Source: Pseudomonas baltica
GTDB lineage: Bacteria > Pseudomonadota > Gammaproteobacteria > Pseudomonadales > Pseudomonadaceae
Length of the DNA stretch: 64,000 nt
Assembly (NCBI RefSeq): GCF_031880315.1
Contig: NZ_CP134771.1
Location: forward strand, 5,018,501-5,082,500
Direction: 5' to 3'
Below the pieces are notes generated by a model. The model was given only the letters and a program-made list of their open reading frames with translations. It was not told where the DNA came from and searched no databases. The stretch's first letter is position 1. Each line of letters starts with the position of its first letter. Below are positions 20,388 through 28,867 of this stretch, one piece after another. The translations under genes and the position numbers were made by a program.

Positions 20388-20412
20388 GTGGGAGCGGGCT
20401 CTGCCCGCGAAA
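20388..20412. repeat. REP-type hairpin
   Basis: GTGGGAGCGGGCTCTGCCCG, a REP core, lies in the 127-bp gap between the ATPase and permease genes. Confidence 0.6.
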
Positions 20413-20499
20413 TTTCGATACCGCGCGGCTCCCTGAGCGCCGCGCCGCAACACCACCCGGGCCACCGGCCCGCGTCAGAACAAGAAGAGGTGAGTGGCT

Positions 20500-21522
20500 A
20501 TGAACACAATCGTGGAAAACAAACCGGCCACGGCGCCGACCCGTTCGCGGCGGCGCATGCCCACCGAGCTGAGTATCTTCCTGGTGCTGATCGGCATCGC
20601 GCTGATCTTCGAAGCGTTCGGCTGGATAGTGCGCGACCAGAGTTTCCTGTTGAACAGCCAGCGCCTGGTGCTGATGATCCTGCAGGTATCGATCATCGGC
20701 CTGATTGCCATCGGCGTGACCCAGGTGATCATCACCACCGGTATCGATTTGTCCTCCGGCTCAGTGCTGGCGCTGTCGGCGATGGTCGCGGCGAGCCTGG
20801 CGCAGAGTTCTGATTTCACCCGCGCGGTGTTCCCGTCGCTGACCGACATGCCTGTCTATGTGCCGGTGATCGCCGGGCTCGGGGTCGGCTTGCTGGCCGG
20901 AGCGATCAACGGCAGCATCATCGCCATGACCGGGATTCCGCCCTTTATCGCCACCCTCGGCATGATGGTGTCGGCCCGTGGCCTGGCGCGTTTCTACACC
21001 GAGGGCCAACCGATCAGCATGCTGACTGATTCTTACACTGCCATCGGCCGTGGGGCCATGCCGGTGATCATCTTTCTGGTAGTGGCGGTGATCTTTCATA
21101 TCGCCCTGCGCTATACCAAGTACGGCAAGTACACCTACGCCATCGGCGGCAACATGGCGGCGGCGCGTACCTCGGGGATCAACGTCAAGCGCCATTTGAT
21201 CATCGTCTACAGCATCGCCGGCTTGCTGGCCGGATTGGCCGGGGTCGTGGCGTCGGCACGTGCCGCGACGGGTCAGGCCGGCATGGGCGTGTCCTACGAG
21301 CTGGACGCCATCGCCGCCACGGTGATCGGCGGTACCAGCCTGGTAGGTGGCGTGGGCCGGATCAGCGGCACGGTGATCGGCGCACTGATCCTTGGGGTCA
21401 TGGCCAGCGGCTTTACGTTCGTGGGCGTCGATGCCTATATCCAGGACATCATCAAGGGCTTGATCATCGTGATCGCAGTGGTGATCGACCAGTATCGCAA
21501 CAAGCGCAAGTTGAAACGCTGA
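20500..21522 (+). CDS. sugar ABC transporter permease (RbsC-like)
   Basis: A 340-residue inner-membrane permease with 8–10 hydrophobic helices and the family's loop motifs (GIDLSSGSVLALSAM near residue 80, TGIPPFIATLGMM near 140, YAIGGNMAAARTSGI near 210, GTSLVGGVGRISGTVIGALI near 275). It completes the importer with the two upstream genes (IatP-like). The ATG at 20500 opens MNTIVENKP; a GTG two codons upstream is the alternative, and AAGAGG lies about 10 bases before the ATG. Confidence 0.9.
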   Translation: MNTIVENKPATAPTRSRRRMPTELSIFLVLIGIALIFEAFGWIVRDQSFLLNSQRLVLMILQVSIIGLIAIGVTQVIITTGIDLSSGSVLALSAMVAASLAQSSDFTRAVFPSLTDMPVYVPVIAGLGVGLLAGAINGSIIAMTGIPPFIATLGMMVSARGLARFYTEGQPISMLTDSYTAIGRGAMPVIIFLVVAVIFHIALRYTKYGKYTYAIGGNMAAARTSGINVKRHLIIVYSIAGLLAGLAGVVASARAATGQAGMGVSYELDAIAATVIGGTSLVGGVGRISGTVIGALILGVMASGFTFVGVDAYIQDIIKGLIIVIAVVIDQYRNKRKLKR

Positions 21523-21590
21523 AGCGGGTTGCAGCCCATTGCAGGTGGTGCATCGACCACCGTCTTCGCGGGCAAGCCTTGCTCCCACAG

Positions 21591-22494
21591 TCTCGAGCCG
21601 TACACCTGTGGGAGCAAGGCTTGCCCGCGAAAGCGCCGGTTGCCACAGCGCAAGATTTCAGTCAGCTCACACACTCCCACAGTGCAAGTCGATCTCGAGC
21701 CGTACACCTGTGGGAGCAAGGCTTGCCCGCGAAAGGGTCGGTTGCCACAGCGCAAGACTTCAGTCAGCTCACACACTCCCACAGTGCAAGTCGATCTCGA
21801 GCCGTACACCTGTGGGAGCAAGGCTTGCCCGCGAAAGCGCCGGTAGCCACAGCGCAAGACTTCAGTCAGCTCACACACTCCCACAGTGCAAGTCGGTCTC
21901 GAGCCGTACACCTGTGGGAGCAAGGCTTGCCCGCGAAGGGGCCGGTAGCCACAGCGCAAGATTTCAGTCAGCTCACACACTCCCACAGTGCAAGTCGGTC
22001 TTGAGCCGTACACCTGTGGGAGCAAGGCTCGCCCGCGAAAGGGCCGGTCGCCACAGCGCAAGATTTCAGTCAGCTCACACACTCCCACAGTGCAAGTCGG
22101 TCTCGAGCCGTACACCTGTGGGAGCAAGGCTTGCCCGCGAAAGCGCCGGTCGCCACAGCGCAAGATTTCAGTCAGCTCACACACTCCCACAGTGCAAGTC
22201 GGTCTCGAGCCGTACACCTGTGGGAGCAAGGCTTGCCCGCGAAAGCGTCGGTCGCCACAGCGCAAGACTTCAGTCAGCTCACACACTCCCACAGTGCAAG
22301 TCGATCTCGAGCCGTACACCTGTGGGAGCAAGGCTCGCCCGCGAAAGGGCCGGCCGCCACAGCGCAAGATTTCAGTCAGCTCACACACTCCCACAGTGCA
22401 AGTCGATCTCGAGCCGTACACCTGTGGGAGCAAGGCTTGCCCGCGAAAGGGTCGGTAGCCACAGCGCAAGATTTAAGTCAGCTCACACACTCAA
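21591..22494. repeat. tandem array of nine 102-bp REP-containing units
   Basis: The landmark TACACCTGTGGGAGCAAGG recurs at 21601, 21703, 21805, 21907, 22009, 22111, 22213, 22315 and 22417, exactly 102 bp apart. Each unit contains one REP hairpin (GGGAGCAAGGCTTGCCCGCG; the loop T is C in the copies at 22009 and 22315). About 60 bp of unrelated sequence follows, including CAGTCAGCTCACACACTCCC. A single REP in opposite orientation (about 21563–21587) precedes the array. Copies differ at only a few sites, mostly in the 10 bases after the hairpin. Because 102 is divisible by three, long spurious open frames run through the array on both strands. The last copy ends inside the final codons of the amidohydrolase gene. 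Confidence 0.95.
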
Positions 22495-23334
22495 CATCTG
22501 TAGTGGCCAACGCCGGGTGATGTCATCGACACGCCCGGCGCTGAGGTTGAAGCCCGCCATCCACTGCTCGCTTAGGCTCAGCCACTCAGGCAGGTCAGGC
22601 TGGCTGGTCTGGCCCAGGTCCGAGCTGTACAGCACTCGCGGCAACTCCCCCAGCACCGCAGCGAAATCGTCGGCCGGTTGATAGCCCAGCAGATAGGTGA
22701 GGGCGGTCTGCTCGATGTACAGGAACGGCAAATCCCCCAAGGCTTGCAGCGCTTTGGCGTCGAGCCCGGTCATAGGGTTGGCCGGTTGGTTGAGCATCAA
22801 GCGTGGCACCCCAAGGCGATCCGCCGCTTCTACCAGCCGTAACACCTCAGGCCCGTTGGCATGCCCGGTGGAAATCACCAATGGGTAGTCACGGCTCATG
22901 CGCAGCAGATCGAGGGTGGCGGCGGTGAGCTGGCCGCTGGTGTCGCTGACGGTCAACGGCTGGATCGGCCGCTGGCCGAGGATCGGGTGGCTAAGGGTGC
23001 GGGCCAGGCGGCTACTGTGCTGGCGCCCGGTGACGGTGGGCAGGTGCACGATAAAGCGCAGGTCGGCATCGTGCTGGCACAGCGAGCGTTCGACCACGCG
23101 GGTATCGAGGCCGCCGGCGATTTCGTTGAGCACCACCGAGCCGGACACCGGCAGGCCGCGGGCGCGGGCTTCCCAGGCCTGGGCGGCAGTGCAGCCGAGG
23201 TGATTCTTGAGTACGACCCAGCCGTTGTGCTCGCGGTAATGCTCGCCGACAGCGGTGGCGCTGTGGCGGCGCAGGTAGGCATCGGGGCCGGCGTGGTAGT
23301 GGACGTCGATGAAGGTTGCGTGGGTGATGTTCAT
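22483..23334 (-). CDS. amidohydrolase-like protein (DUF6282-like)
   Basis: A 283-residue protein with a metal-dependent-hydrolase look. HYH follows the first strand (FIDVHYHAGPD, residues 8–18), a lysine-containing KNHLG is near 43, and ISTGHANG is near 155. Overall layout resembles the DUF6282 group of amidohydrolases. It is the last gene of the minus-strand operon, separated from the alpha/beta hydrolase by 156 bp holding a REP pair. Substrate unknown; a ring- or amide-opening role in the operon's pathway is inference. Its stop codon lies within sequence shared with the 102-bp repeats. Confidence 0.75.
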   Translation of the reverse strand: MNITHATFIDVHYHAGPDAYLRRHSATAVGEHYREHNGWVVLKNHLGCTAAQAWEARARGLPVSGSVVLNEIAGGLDTRVVERSLCQHDADLRFIVHLPTVTGRQHSSRLARTLSHPILGQRPIQPLTVSDTSGQLTAATLDLLRMSRDYPLVISTGHANGPEVLRLVEAADRLGVPRLMLNQPANPMTGLDAKALQALGDLPFLYIEQTALTYLLGYQPADDFAAVLGELPRVLYSSDLGQTSQPDLPEWLSLSEQWMAGFNLSAGRVDDITRRWPLQMLSV

Positions 23335-23374
23335 GGTGAGGGCCTGTCTGGAAGTTGATGTCGATTGGGCGAGC

Positions 23375-23467
23375 CTCTTCGCCGCCGAACGCGCACCCGT
23401 GCTCCCACAGTGCGCAGCGGCCCTGAGTCGTACACCTGTGGGAGCGAAGCGTGCTCGCGAAGAGGTC
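23375..23467. repeat. REP pair (inverted)
   Basis: Two facing REP-like half-elements (ending CTCTTCGCCG…GTGCTCCCAC and GTGGGAGCGAAGCGTGCTCG…AAGAGG) fill the gap between the amidohydrolase and alpha/beta-hydrolase genes. Confidence 0.65.
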
Positions 23468-23490
23468 GGTGCGGCTGGCGCATAGTCTGT

Positions 23491-24477
23491 TCATGACGCG
23501 CTTTGTGCGGTCAGGCGCAGATGTTCCTGCACCCACGCCCAGACCCGTGCCGGGTGTTCGATATGCGGGCGCATGCCGCTGCCGGGGATGCTGGCGGCGA
23601 GGTGTCGGGTGGTGCGCGGGAAGCTGATGTTGCTGGCGCGTACCAGATGCGATTGTTCGCCGTAGAGGCTCAGGAGTTTGCCGGGATAGGCGTGTACGGC
23701 ATCGCGTACATCGAGTCGTTCGAGCAGGCCAAAGCCGCGTTCGAGCCGTTCACACGCCAGCGCATCCGCCGTGGGCCTGGGCCGTGCGTCATCCCAGTCG
23801 CGAGCAGGCTCGCCCCCGACAGTCCGGGGCTGCGCTGGGCGGTGGGCGAGAGAGGGGCCGTCGGGGGCAAGCCCGCTCGCTACAGAGTTGCCTGCGGATG
23901 GGGCGATCGTTGCGTTGGCACCCGCGTCTGCCGTCACCCAGTGCTCCAGCCAGCGCAGGGCCTCGGTCAGCTCGCCAGCGGCGGCCAATTGCGCCATATA
24001 CCCCAGCCGCTCATCCAGCTGTGAATCAGCCTGGGTCGGCGCGCTGATCAGCAAGGTCGCCGGTATCGATGCGGCCCAGCGGCTGGCCAGCAGGCTCTGC
24101 ACCACCGCGCCGCCCAGGGCGCTGCCGGCCAGTAGCTGGATTGGCCCAAGCCCCTGGAGAATCCGCCGCCAGGCATCGGCAAAGGTCGGCAGATCTTCAG
24201 GCGCCGGTTGCAGTGACAGGCTGTCGAAGATCATCACGCGATACCCAAGCGCCACCAGCCGCTCGGTCAGGGGCGCGAAAAACTGCCCCTCGTCCCAATA
24301 CGGCATGACCGGCGCCATGACCACGGCCAGGGCGGGGCCATGGCCGTGGCTGACGAAGCTGATGTCGCTGGCGCCTGACACCGTGCCACCGGCCTGTGCG
24401 CCGATCGAGGCAACAACGCTCGATTCAATGCGGCCGCGACCACTCGCCGCCGGTTCAGCGAAAGGCTTCATAGGCAT
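23491..24477 (-). CDS. alpha/beta-hydrolase-fold protein with replaced nucleophile and embedded REP pair
   Basis: A 328-residue protein with alpha/beta-hydrolase organisation: strands around ALAVVMAPVMPYWDEGQFF and YRVMIFDSLSLQPAP, then the nucleophile elbow LLAGSALGGAVV (about residue 116). Against the usual G-H-S-x-G-G elbow it reads G-S-A-L-G-G, so the nucleophilic serine is replaced by alanine. Between about residues 198 and 228 the coding sequence runs through a REP inverted pair in frame (SGLAPDG…RTVGGEPARDW), an insertion absent from ordinary family members as far as I can judge. The ATG overlaps the end of the upstream gene by 10 bases, with AAGGAG 7 bases before it. Function unknown. 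Confidence 0.75.
   Translation of the reverse strand: MPMKPFAEPAASGRGRIESSVVASIGAQAGGTVSGASDISFVSHGHGPALAVVMAPVMPYWDEGQFFAPLTERLVALGYRVMIFDSLSLQPAPEDLPTFADAWRRILQGLGPIQLLAGSALGGAVVQSLLASRWAASIPATLLISAPTQADSQLDERLGYMAQLAAAGELTEALRWLEHWVTADAGANATIAPSAGNSVASGLAPDGPSLAHRPAQPRTVGGEPARDWDDARPRPTADALACERLERGFGLLERLDVRDAVHAYPGKLLSLYGEQSHLVRASNISFPRTTRHLAASIPGSGMRPHIEHPARVWAWVQEHLRLTAQSAS
23799..23883. repeat. REP inverted pair inside a coding sequence
   Basis: GCGAGCAGGCTCGCCCCCGAC and, about 40 bases on, GTCGGGGGCAAGCCCGCTCG form a typical facing REP pair lying wholly inside the alpha/beta-hydrolase gene without breaking the frame. Confidence 0.8.
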
Positions 24478-25442
24478 AGCCGCGCTCCTTGTTGCAGCGC
24501 GCTCCGGGCCGCCGCGACGATCTGCTCGACCAGTTGCCCTGCCGGGAGAATATCGTTGACCAGGTCCACGACCTCGCCGGCCCAGATCGCCCGCACATCG
24601 AGGTTGTCGACGCGTAGCGCTTGCGCATAGTCGTAGGCGACGCTGGAGGCCGCACTGCTCAGCAGATGCTCTCGGCCCAGCCAGCGTTCAGTGAACTGAT
24701 TGGCCAGGGCGCGGCCGCTGTAGTGCTCCGGCCAGTCGATGCCGCGGATCTGATCGAAGCCGCGGGTGCGCACGGTATCGCTGGCGATCCCGTGCACCAC
24801 TCGTTGCTTGAGCCCGGTGGAGGGCAGGGCTTCGTCGCTGGCCAGCAAGCGCGTGCCCATCATCACCCCGTCGGCGCCCAGGAGCAGCGCGGCGGCCATG
24901 CCGCGACCGTCGGCGATACCACCGGCGGCAATCAACACCGCCTGCTCACCGACCGCGTCACGCACCGCCGGAATCAACGGCAGGCTGGCACGGCGCAGGC
25001 TGTGACCGCCGGCCTCGGCGCCTTGCACGATCAAGGCGTCGGCGCCGGCATCGAGCGCGGCAAGGGCCTGATCGACGTCGTGCACCTGCACCACCACCAA
25101 GGCGCCGGCGTCCTTGATCGGCGCGACGAAGGGCCGCGCGTCGCCGAACGACAAGGCGACCACATGGGGCTGGTACTCCAGCGCCAGATCAAGCAGGGCC
25201 ATGTTCTTGGCTACGGTGAACATCACCAGGCCGACACCCCAGGGCTGGATGACTTCACGCATCTGCTCCAGCTCGGTTTTCATCCAGGTCGGGTCGCCGT
25301 AGCTGGCGCCGATCAGCCCCAGCCCGCCCGCTTGTGATACCGCCGTAGCCAGGCGCGCACCAGACACTGCGCCCATGGGCGCGAGCACAACGGGGTGGGG
25401 GATGTTGAACAGTCGGCACAGTTTGGAATCGAGGGTACTCAT
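24468..25442 (-). CDS. nitronate-monooxygenase-like FMN oxidoreductase
   Basis: A 324-residue FMN-binding TIM barrel of the nitronate monooxygenase / 2-nitropropane dioxygenase family. Seen are the N-terminal HPVVLAPMGAVSGARLATAVS (about 16–36), ALIVQGAEAGGHSL with the family histidine (near 140), IAAGGIADGRGMAAALLLGADGVMMGTRLLAS (about 170–200) and the phosphate-binding region. Members oxidise alkyl nitronates with oxygen or act as NAD(P)H:FMN reductases. In this operon it could supply reduced flavin or attack a nitro intermediate; this is inference. Confidence 0.85.
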   Translation of the reverse strand: MSTLDSKLCRLFNIPHPVVLAPMGAVSGARLATAVSQAGGLGLIGASYGDPTWMKTELEQMREVIQPWGVGLVMFTVAKNMALLDLALEYQPHVVALSFGDARPFVAPIKDAGALVVVQVHDVDQALAALDAGADALIVQGAEAGGHSLRRASLPLIPAVRDAVGEQAVLIAAGGIADGRGMAAALLLGADGVMMGTRLLASDEALPSTGLKQRVVHGIASDTVRTRGFDQIRGIDWPEHYSGRALANQFTERWLGREHLLSSAASSVAYDYAQALRVDNLDVRAIWAGEVVDLVNDILPAGQLVEQIVAAARSALQQGARLCL

Positions 25443-25519
25443 CGGGTACAGGCTCCATTGCGGGCATCAGCGCCCCATCAGGCGGCGCGATGCTGAAAAG
25501 TGACGGCGCGGTGCGTAGG

Positions 25520-25870
25520 TCAAGAGGCGGTGACAGGAGTTTCCAACGCGCTGGGGATGTAATCGGTGACGCGGTACAGATGGAATTCCCAGCTGCCGGT
25601 CTCCTTGAGTTTCAGATAGCGGCGGTTGAATTCGTCGTCCTCAAACAGTGACTCGAACTCGGCCTGATTGCGCCACAGCGCCTGGTTGATGACGGTCTTG
25701 CCATCGATGCTCTTGTACAACCGACTCCACTCGAACGAGGGATAGGTACGGGCCACGTAGCCCACCGCCGAGCGCAGCACGTCAAGCGCGGCGTCCTGCT
25801 GGCCCTCGTCGACATGCACCACGTTGACCAGGTAGATGGCGTCTTGCTCGTTGCTGGCGAAATCGCTCAT
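25520..25870 (-). CDS. ABM-like small monooxygenase / dimeric alpha-beta barrel protein
   Basis: A 116-residue protein with the layout of antibiotic-biosynthesis monooxygenases: YLVNVVHVDEGQQDAALDVL, then YPSFEWSRLYKSIDGKTVINQALWRNQAEFESLF. Such ferredoxin-like-fold dimers oxidise aromatic substrates without cofactor or act as accessory binding proteins. Its ATG overlaps the stop of the flavin monooxygenase gene (ATGA), so the two are translationally coupled and may act together. Confidence 0.75.
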   Translation of the reverse strand: MSDFASNEQDAIYLVNVVHVDEGQQDAALDVLRSAVGYVARTYPSFEWSRLYKSIDGKTVINQALWRNQAEFESLFEDDEFNRRYLKLKETGSWEFHLYRVTDYIPSALETPVTAS

Positions 25871-27024
25871 GCCACATCCTCCAGCGCCGGCGAGTAGGGC
25901 TGGCGCAGGCCTTGTTGTTCGAGGCGCGGCAGCACGTCGGCGACAAAATCGTCGAGGCCCTGGTGGTAGTCCAGCCAGGTCAGGCACAGGCCGTCGATGC
26001 CCAGTTCGTTGTAGGCATTGCACTGCTCGGCAATCATCTGGGCGGTGCCCACCAGCGGCATGCCGGCAAAGCCCGCCTTGAAGTGAAAGCGAAAGCGCTC
26101 GGCGTCTTCGGCGTTGGCGAACATGCCGCTCTGCACGCCGATCTCGGCGGTAACGTTATCCAGCGCGGCCTCGTCGCCGTGCTGATTGACGTAGTAGTCC
26201 AGATAGTCTTCGGCCTCTTTGAGCGAGTCCTTCTGCACCACGTAGGCGTACACCCAGATCTGGAGTTCGCGGCCGTATTCCTTGCGCGCCAGGTCACGGT
26301 AGGTGTTGATCTGCGCGCGCATGGCGTCGGGGCCGTCTTCCTGTTTGAGAATCAAAAACGCCGCATCGCAATGCTCGGCGCAAAAACGTCGGCCGCGCTC
26401 TGAGCCCCCGGCGTTCATCAGGAACGGCCGATTGAGCGGCTTGGGTTGCGACACGCCTTGGGCGATGTTGAAGAACTCGCCCTTGAAGTCGAAGGCGCTG
26501 GGTTCGGTCCAGGCCTTGCGGGCGATGCTCAGCCATTCATCGGCATGGTCGTAGCGGCGGTCGTGGGGCAGCTGGGCGCCGCCGTTGAACATGCCCATTT
26601 CCTTGCCGTACCAGCCGCAGATGATGTTGAGGCCGAAGCGCCCGCCGCTGATGTGGTCGATGGTCGCCGCCTGCTTGGCGGCGAACAGCGGGTGCACGGT
26701 GGACAGATGCGAGGTGGTGAACAGCGCGATCTGTTCGGTCACCGAGGCCAGGCCGGCGGCCCAGGTGTAGGTTTCGTACGACACGCCCATGGGGTCGCTG
26801 TCGCCCCCCCAGCCGCGCCAGCGACCGACCGGCAGCAACAGTTCGAGGCCGGCGCGATCGGCTTTTTTCGCCAGTTGTAGGTTCGCGGTCCAGTCGGCGG
26901 CGGCCAGGCGTTCAGGCGCCGAGGTCAGGGTGCAGCCGCCTTCGATATTGATGCCGAACACGCCGAGCTTGAGGCGGTTGGGGCTGCTGAACATGGGGTT
27001 GGGCTTGCGGGTGATTGCAGTCAT
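25867..27024 (-). CDS. LLM-class (RutA-like) flavin-dependent monooxygenase
   Basis: A 385-residue bacterial-luciferase-like monooxygenase. The order LKLGVFGINIEGG, WGGDSDPMGVSYETYTWAAGLA, TIDHISGGRFGLNIICGWYGKEM and HDRRYDHADEWL matches the RutA subgroup. RutA opens the uracil ring with a flavin peroxide; related DszA and HcbA1 cleave C–S or dechlorinate. A heterocyclic or amide substrate is therefore plausible but unproven. Translationally coupled on both sides: four-base overlaps with the RraA-like gene upstream and the ABM gene downstream. A flavin reductase is needed and is not obvious in the operon unless the nitronate-monooxygenase-like protein provides it. Confidence 0.87.
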   Translation of the reverse strand: MTAITRKPNPMFSSPNRLKLGVFGINIEGGCTLTSAPERLAAADWTANLQLAKKADRAGLELLLPVGRWRGWGGDSDPMGVSYETYTWAAGLASVTEQIALFTTSHLSTVHPLFAAKQAATIDHISGGRFGLNIICGWYGKEMGMFNGGAQLPHDRRYDHADEWLSIARKAWTEPSAFDFKGEFFNIAQGVSQPKPLNRPFLMNAGGSERGRRFCAEHCDAAFLILKQEDGPDAMRAQINTYRDLARKEYGRELQIWVYAYVVQKDSLKEAEDYLDYYVNQHGDEAALDNVTAEIGVQSGMFANAEDAERFRFHFKAGFAGMPLVGTAQMIAEQCNAYNELGIDGLCLTWLDYHQGLDDFVADVLPRLEQQGLRQPYSPALEDVA

Positions 27025-27719
27025 TGTGCTGCTCCTTGCGGGGTGACTTGAGGGTTGGCGTTGAGCCAGGGCTGGTCGTAGCGATGCAGGCGCCGTGCTT
27101 CGCCCAGCGACAGGCCGCGGCTGATCGACAGGATGATTTCGCGCTCGGTGCGCTCCACGGCTTCGGCGCGCTGCAGTACCGCTTCGAACTGCGCGCGGGG
27201 GATGGCCAGGCAACCGCTGGCGTCGGCGACGATGACATCACCGGGGTAGATCGCTACGCCGCTGATGCGCACCGGTACTTGCACGGCCTTGAGCTGCACG
27301 CGGTTCTTGCCGGACTGCATGAAGCGGCCGCGGCTGAACAGCGGGTAGTCGAGCCGCCCGACCGTGTCGAGGTCACGGCCGACGCCATCGATCAGGGTGC
27401 CGTTGATGCCGCGCTGGCTGGCGAAGTGGGTGAGGATGTCGCCCCACACCGTGGCATCCAGGCGGCCGTCGTTGCAGGAGACGATCACCGAATCGGCAGG
27501 TACGTCATCGATGTAGTTGGCGGCGTTGCGAAAGCCGCCGTGTTCGGTCACCGGCTGGTATTGCACGGTGTAGGCATAGCCGCAGCAGCGTGTGCCGGGC
27601 ACTTGCTGATGCAGGCCCAGCAGGCCGCCTGCGATGCCGAGGCTGTCGAGGGCATCGCTCAGGGCGGCGGTGTCGAGGGCGGCGCAACGCAGCAGCAAGG
27701 GATCAGGGGTGGCGTTCAT
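27021..27719 (-). CDS. RraA-like / HMG-aldolase family protein
   Basis: A 232-residue protein of the RraA fold. GDILTHFASQRGINGTLIDGVGRD lies around residues 93–117, and GDVIVADASGCLAIPR with the metal-binding Asp near 165. The group contains RNase E inhibitors and divalent-metal aldolases/decarboxylases such as 4-hydroxy-4-methyl-2-oxoglutarate aldolase. Within a catabolic operon the aldolase/oxaloacetate-decarboxylase type is the more likely. Overlaps both neighbours by four bases. Confidence 0.85.
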   Translation of the reverse strand: MNATPDPLLLRCAALDTAALSDALDSLGIAGGLLGLHQQVPGTRCCGYAYTVQYQPVTEHGGFRNAANYIDDVPADSVIVSCNDGRLDATVWGDILTHFASQRGINGTLIDGVGRDLDTVGRLDYPLFSRGRFMQSGKNRVQLKAVQVPVRISGVAIYPGDVIVADASGCLAIPRAQFEAVLQRAEAVERTEREIILSISRGLSLGEARRLHRYDQPWLNANPQVTPQGAAQ

Positions 27720-28867
27720 GAAGGGCTTCCGACGGGGTGGAGGGTGCGGCTGGCCAGGCTGTTGGCCAAGCTGCGTTCGATGATGGCGCTGGCGACCTGG
27801 CCAGTGGTGGCGGTGCCGCCCAGGTCCGGGGTCTGGCAGACGCGCCGAGCCACCTGAGTGACCGCGCGCTGGAGGGCGTGGGCCTGGTCGCTGTAGCCCA
27901 GGTGGTCGAGCAGCAGGGCGACGCTGAGGAACATCGCGCTGGGGTTGGCGACGTTGCGGCCGACGTAGCTGGGGGCGCTGCCGTGCACCGGTTCGAAGTA
28001 GGCCGCTTTGCTGCCGAAGTTGGCGCTCGGCGCCAGGCCCAGGCCGCCCATCACGCCGGCGCCGAGGTCGGAGAGGATGTCGCCGAACATGTTTTCTGCC
28101 ACTACCACGCCGAAGCGCTCGGGGCGACGGATCATCCACAAGGCCACGGCGTCGACGTTATCGATGTTGGCGGCGATGCCGGGGTAGTGCAGCGCCACTT
28201 CGTCGAAAATGCCCTTGGCGAAGGCGCCACTGTGGCGCAGCACATTGGGTTTGTCGGCCAGGGTCACGCGGTCGAAACCTTGCTGGCGAGCATGCTCGAA
28301 GGCGAAGTGGAACAAGCGCGTCAGGCCGTTGCGGGTTTGCAGGCGCAGGGCTACGCAGGCGTCATCCGGGCCGTTGCGGGTCCAGGGGGCGCCGTGCAGC
28401 TCGCGTTGCTGCAAGAGTGGTTCGAGTTCGGCCGGCACCCGGCCGTAATCCAGGCCGGCATACAAGCCTTCGGTGTTCTCGCGGATCACCGTGAAGCAAA
28501 AGCGATCGTCGCCCAGCACATCGGTCACCGGTCGCACGTTGGCGTACAGGCCCAGTTGCTGGCGCAGCTGGATCACCGGCGAGACATAGTTCAGGCCTTG
28601 GCCACGCAGGTGCTCGGGCAATTGCGCCTCGGCCTCGTGCAGCGGCTGGCTGGTGATGGCGCCGAGCAAGGTGGCGTCGGCGGCGGCGATCTGCGCCCAG
28701 GTGCGGCTCGGGACCGGATCGCCGTCGCGTCGCCAGCATTCCCAGCCGATCTCGGCGAACGTCAGATCGATGGGCAGTTGCAGGGCGTCGAACAGCGGCA
28801 GTACCGCGTCGGTGACCTGCGGGCCGATGCCGTCGCCGGGCAATACGCACACGCGATGGCGAGTCAT
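27716..28867 (-). CDS. isocitrate/isopropylmalate-dehydrogenase family enzyme
   Basis: A 383-residue beta-decarboxylating dehydrogenase with LPGDGIGPQVTDAVL (residues 9–23), VIRENTEGLYAGLDYG (about 128), ADKPNVLR (about 205), the metal-site stretch NMFGDILSDLGAGVMGGLGLAPSAN (about 257) and EPVHGSAP (about 290). It oxidises a malate- or tartrate-like 2-hydroxyacid with NAD(P) and decarboxylates it. Exact substrate is not readable; the housekeeping leuB and icd should be elsewhere. It overlaps the aldolase and RraA-like genes by four bases each. Confidence 0.88.
   Translation of the reverse strand: MTRHRVCVLPGDGIGPQVTDAVLPLFDALQLPIDLTFAEIGWECWRRDGDPVPSRTWAQIAAADATLLGAITSQPLHEAEAQLPEHLRGQGLNYVSPVIQLRQQLGLYANVRPVTDVLGDDRFCFTVIRENTEGLYAGLDYGRVPAELEPLLQQRELHGAPWTRNGPDDACVALRLQTRNGLTRLFHFAFEHARQQGFDRVTLADKPNVLRHSGAFAKGIFDEVALHYPGIAANIDNVDAVALWMIRRPERFGVVVAENMFGDILSDLGAGVMGGLGLAPSANFGSKAAYFEPVHGSAPSYVGRNVANPSAMFLSVALLLDHLGYSDQAHALQRAVTQVARRVCQTPDLGGTATTGQVASAIIERSLANSLASRTLHPVGSPS

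Noticed and set aside
21591..22494. CRISPR array
   Set aside because: The whole 102-bp unit repeats, with no unique spacers; the conserved hairpin is a REP and no cas genes are present.
21435..22681. Long open frames on both strands through the 102-bp array (up to about 380 codons), reading as repetitive proteins
   Set aside because: They arise because the period is a multiple of three; the peptides are pure repeat translation with no ribosome-binding site and run into real genes antisense.
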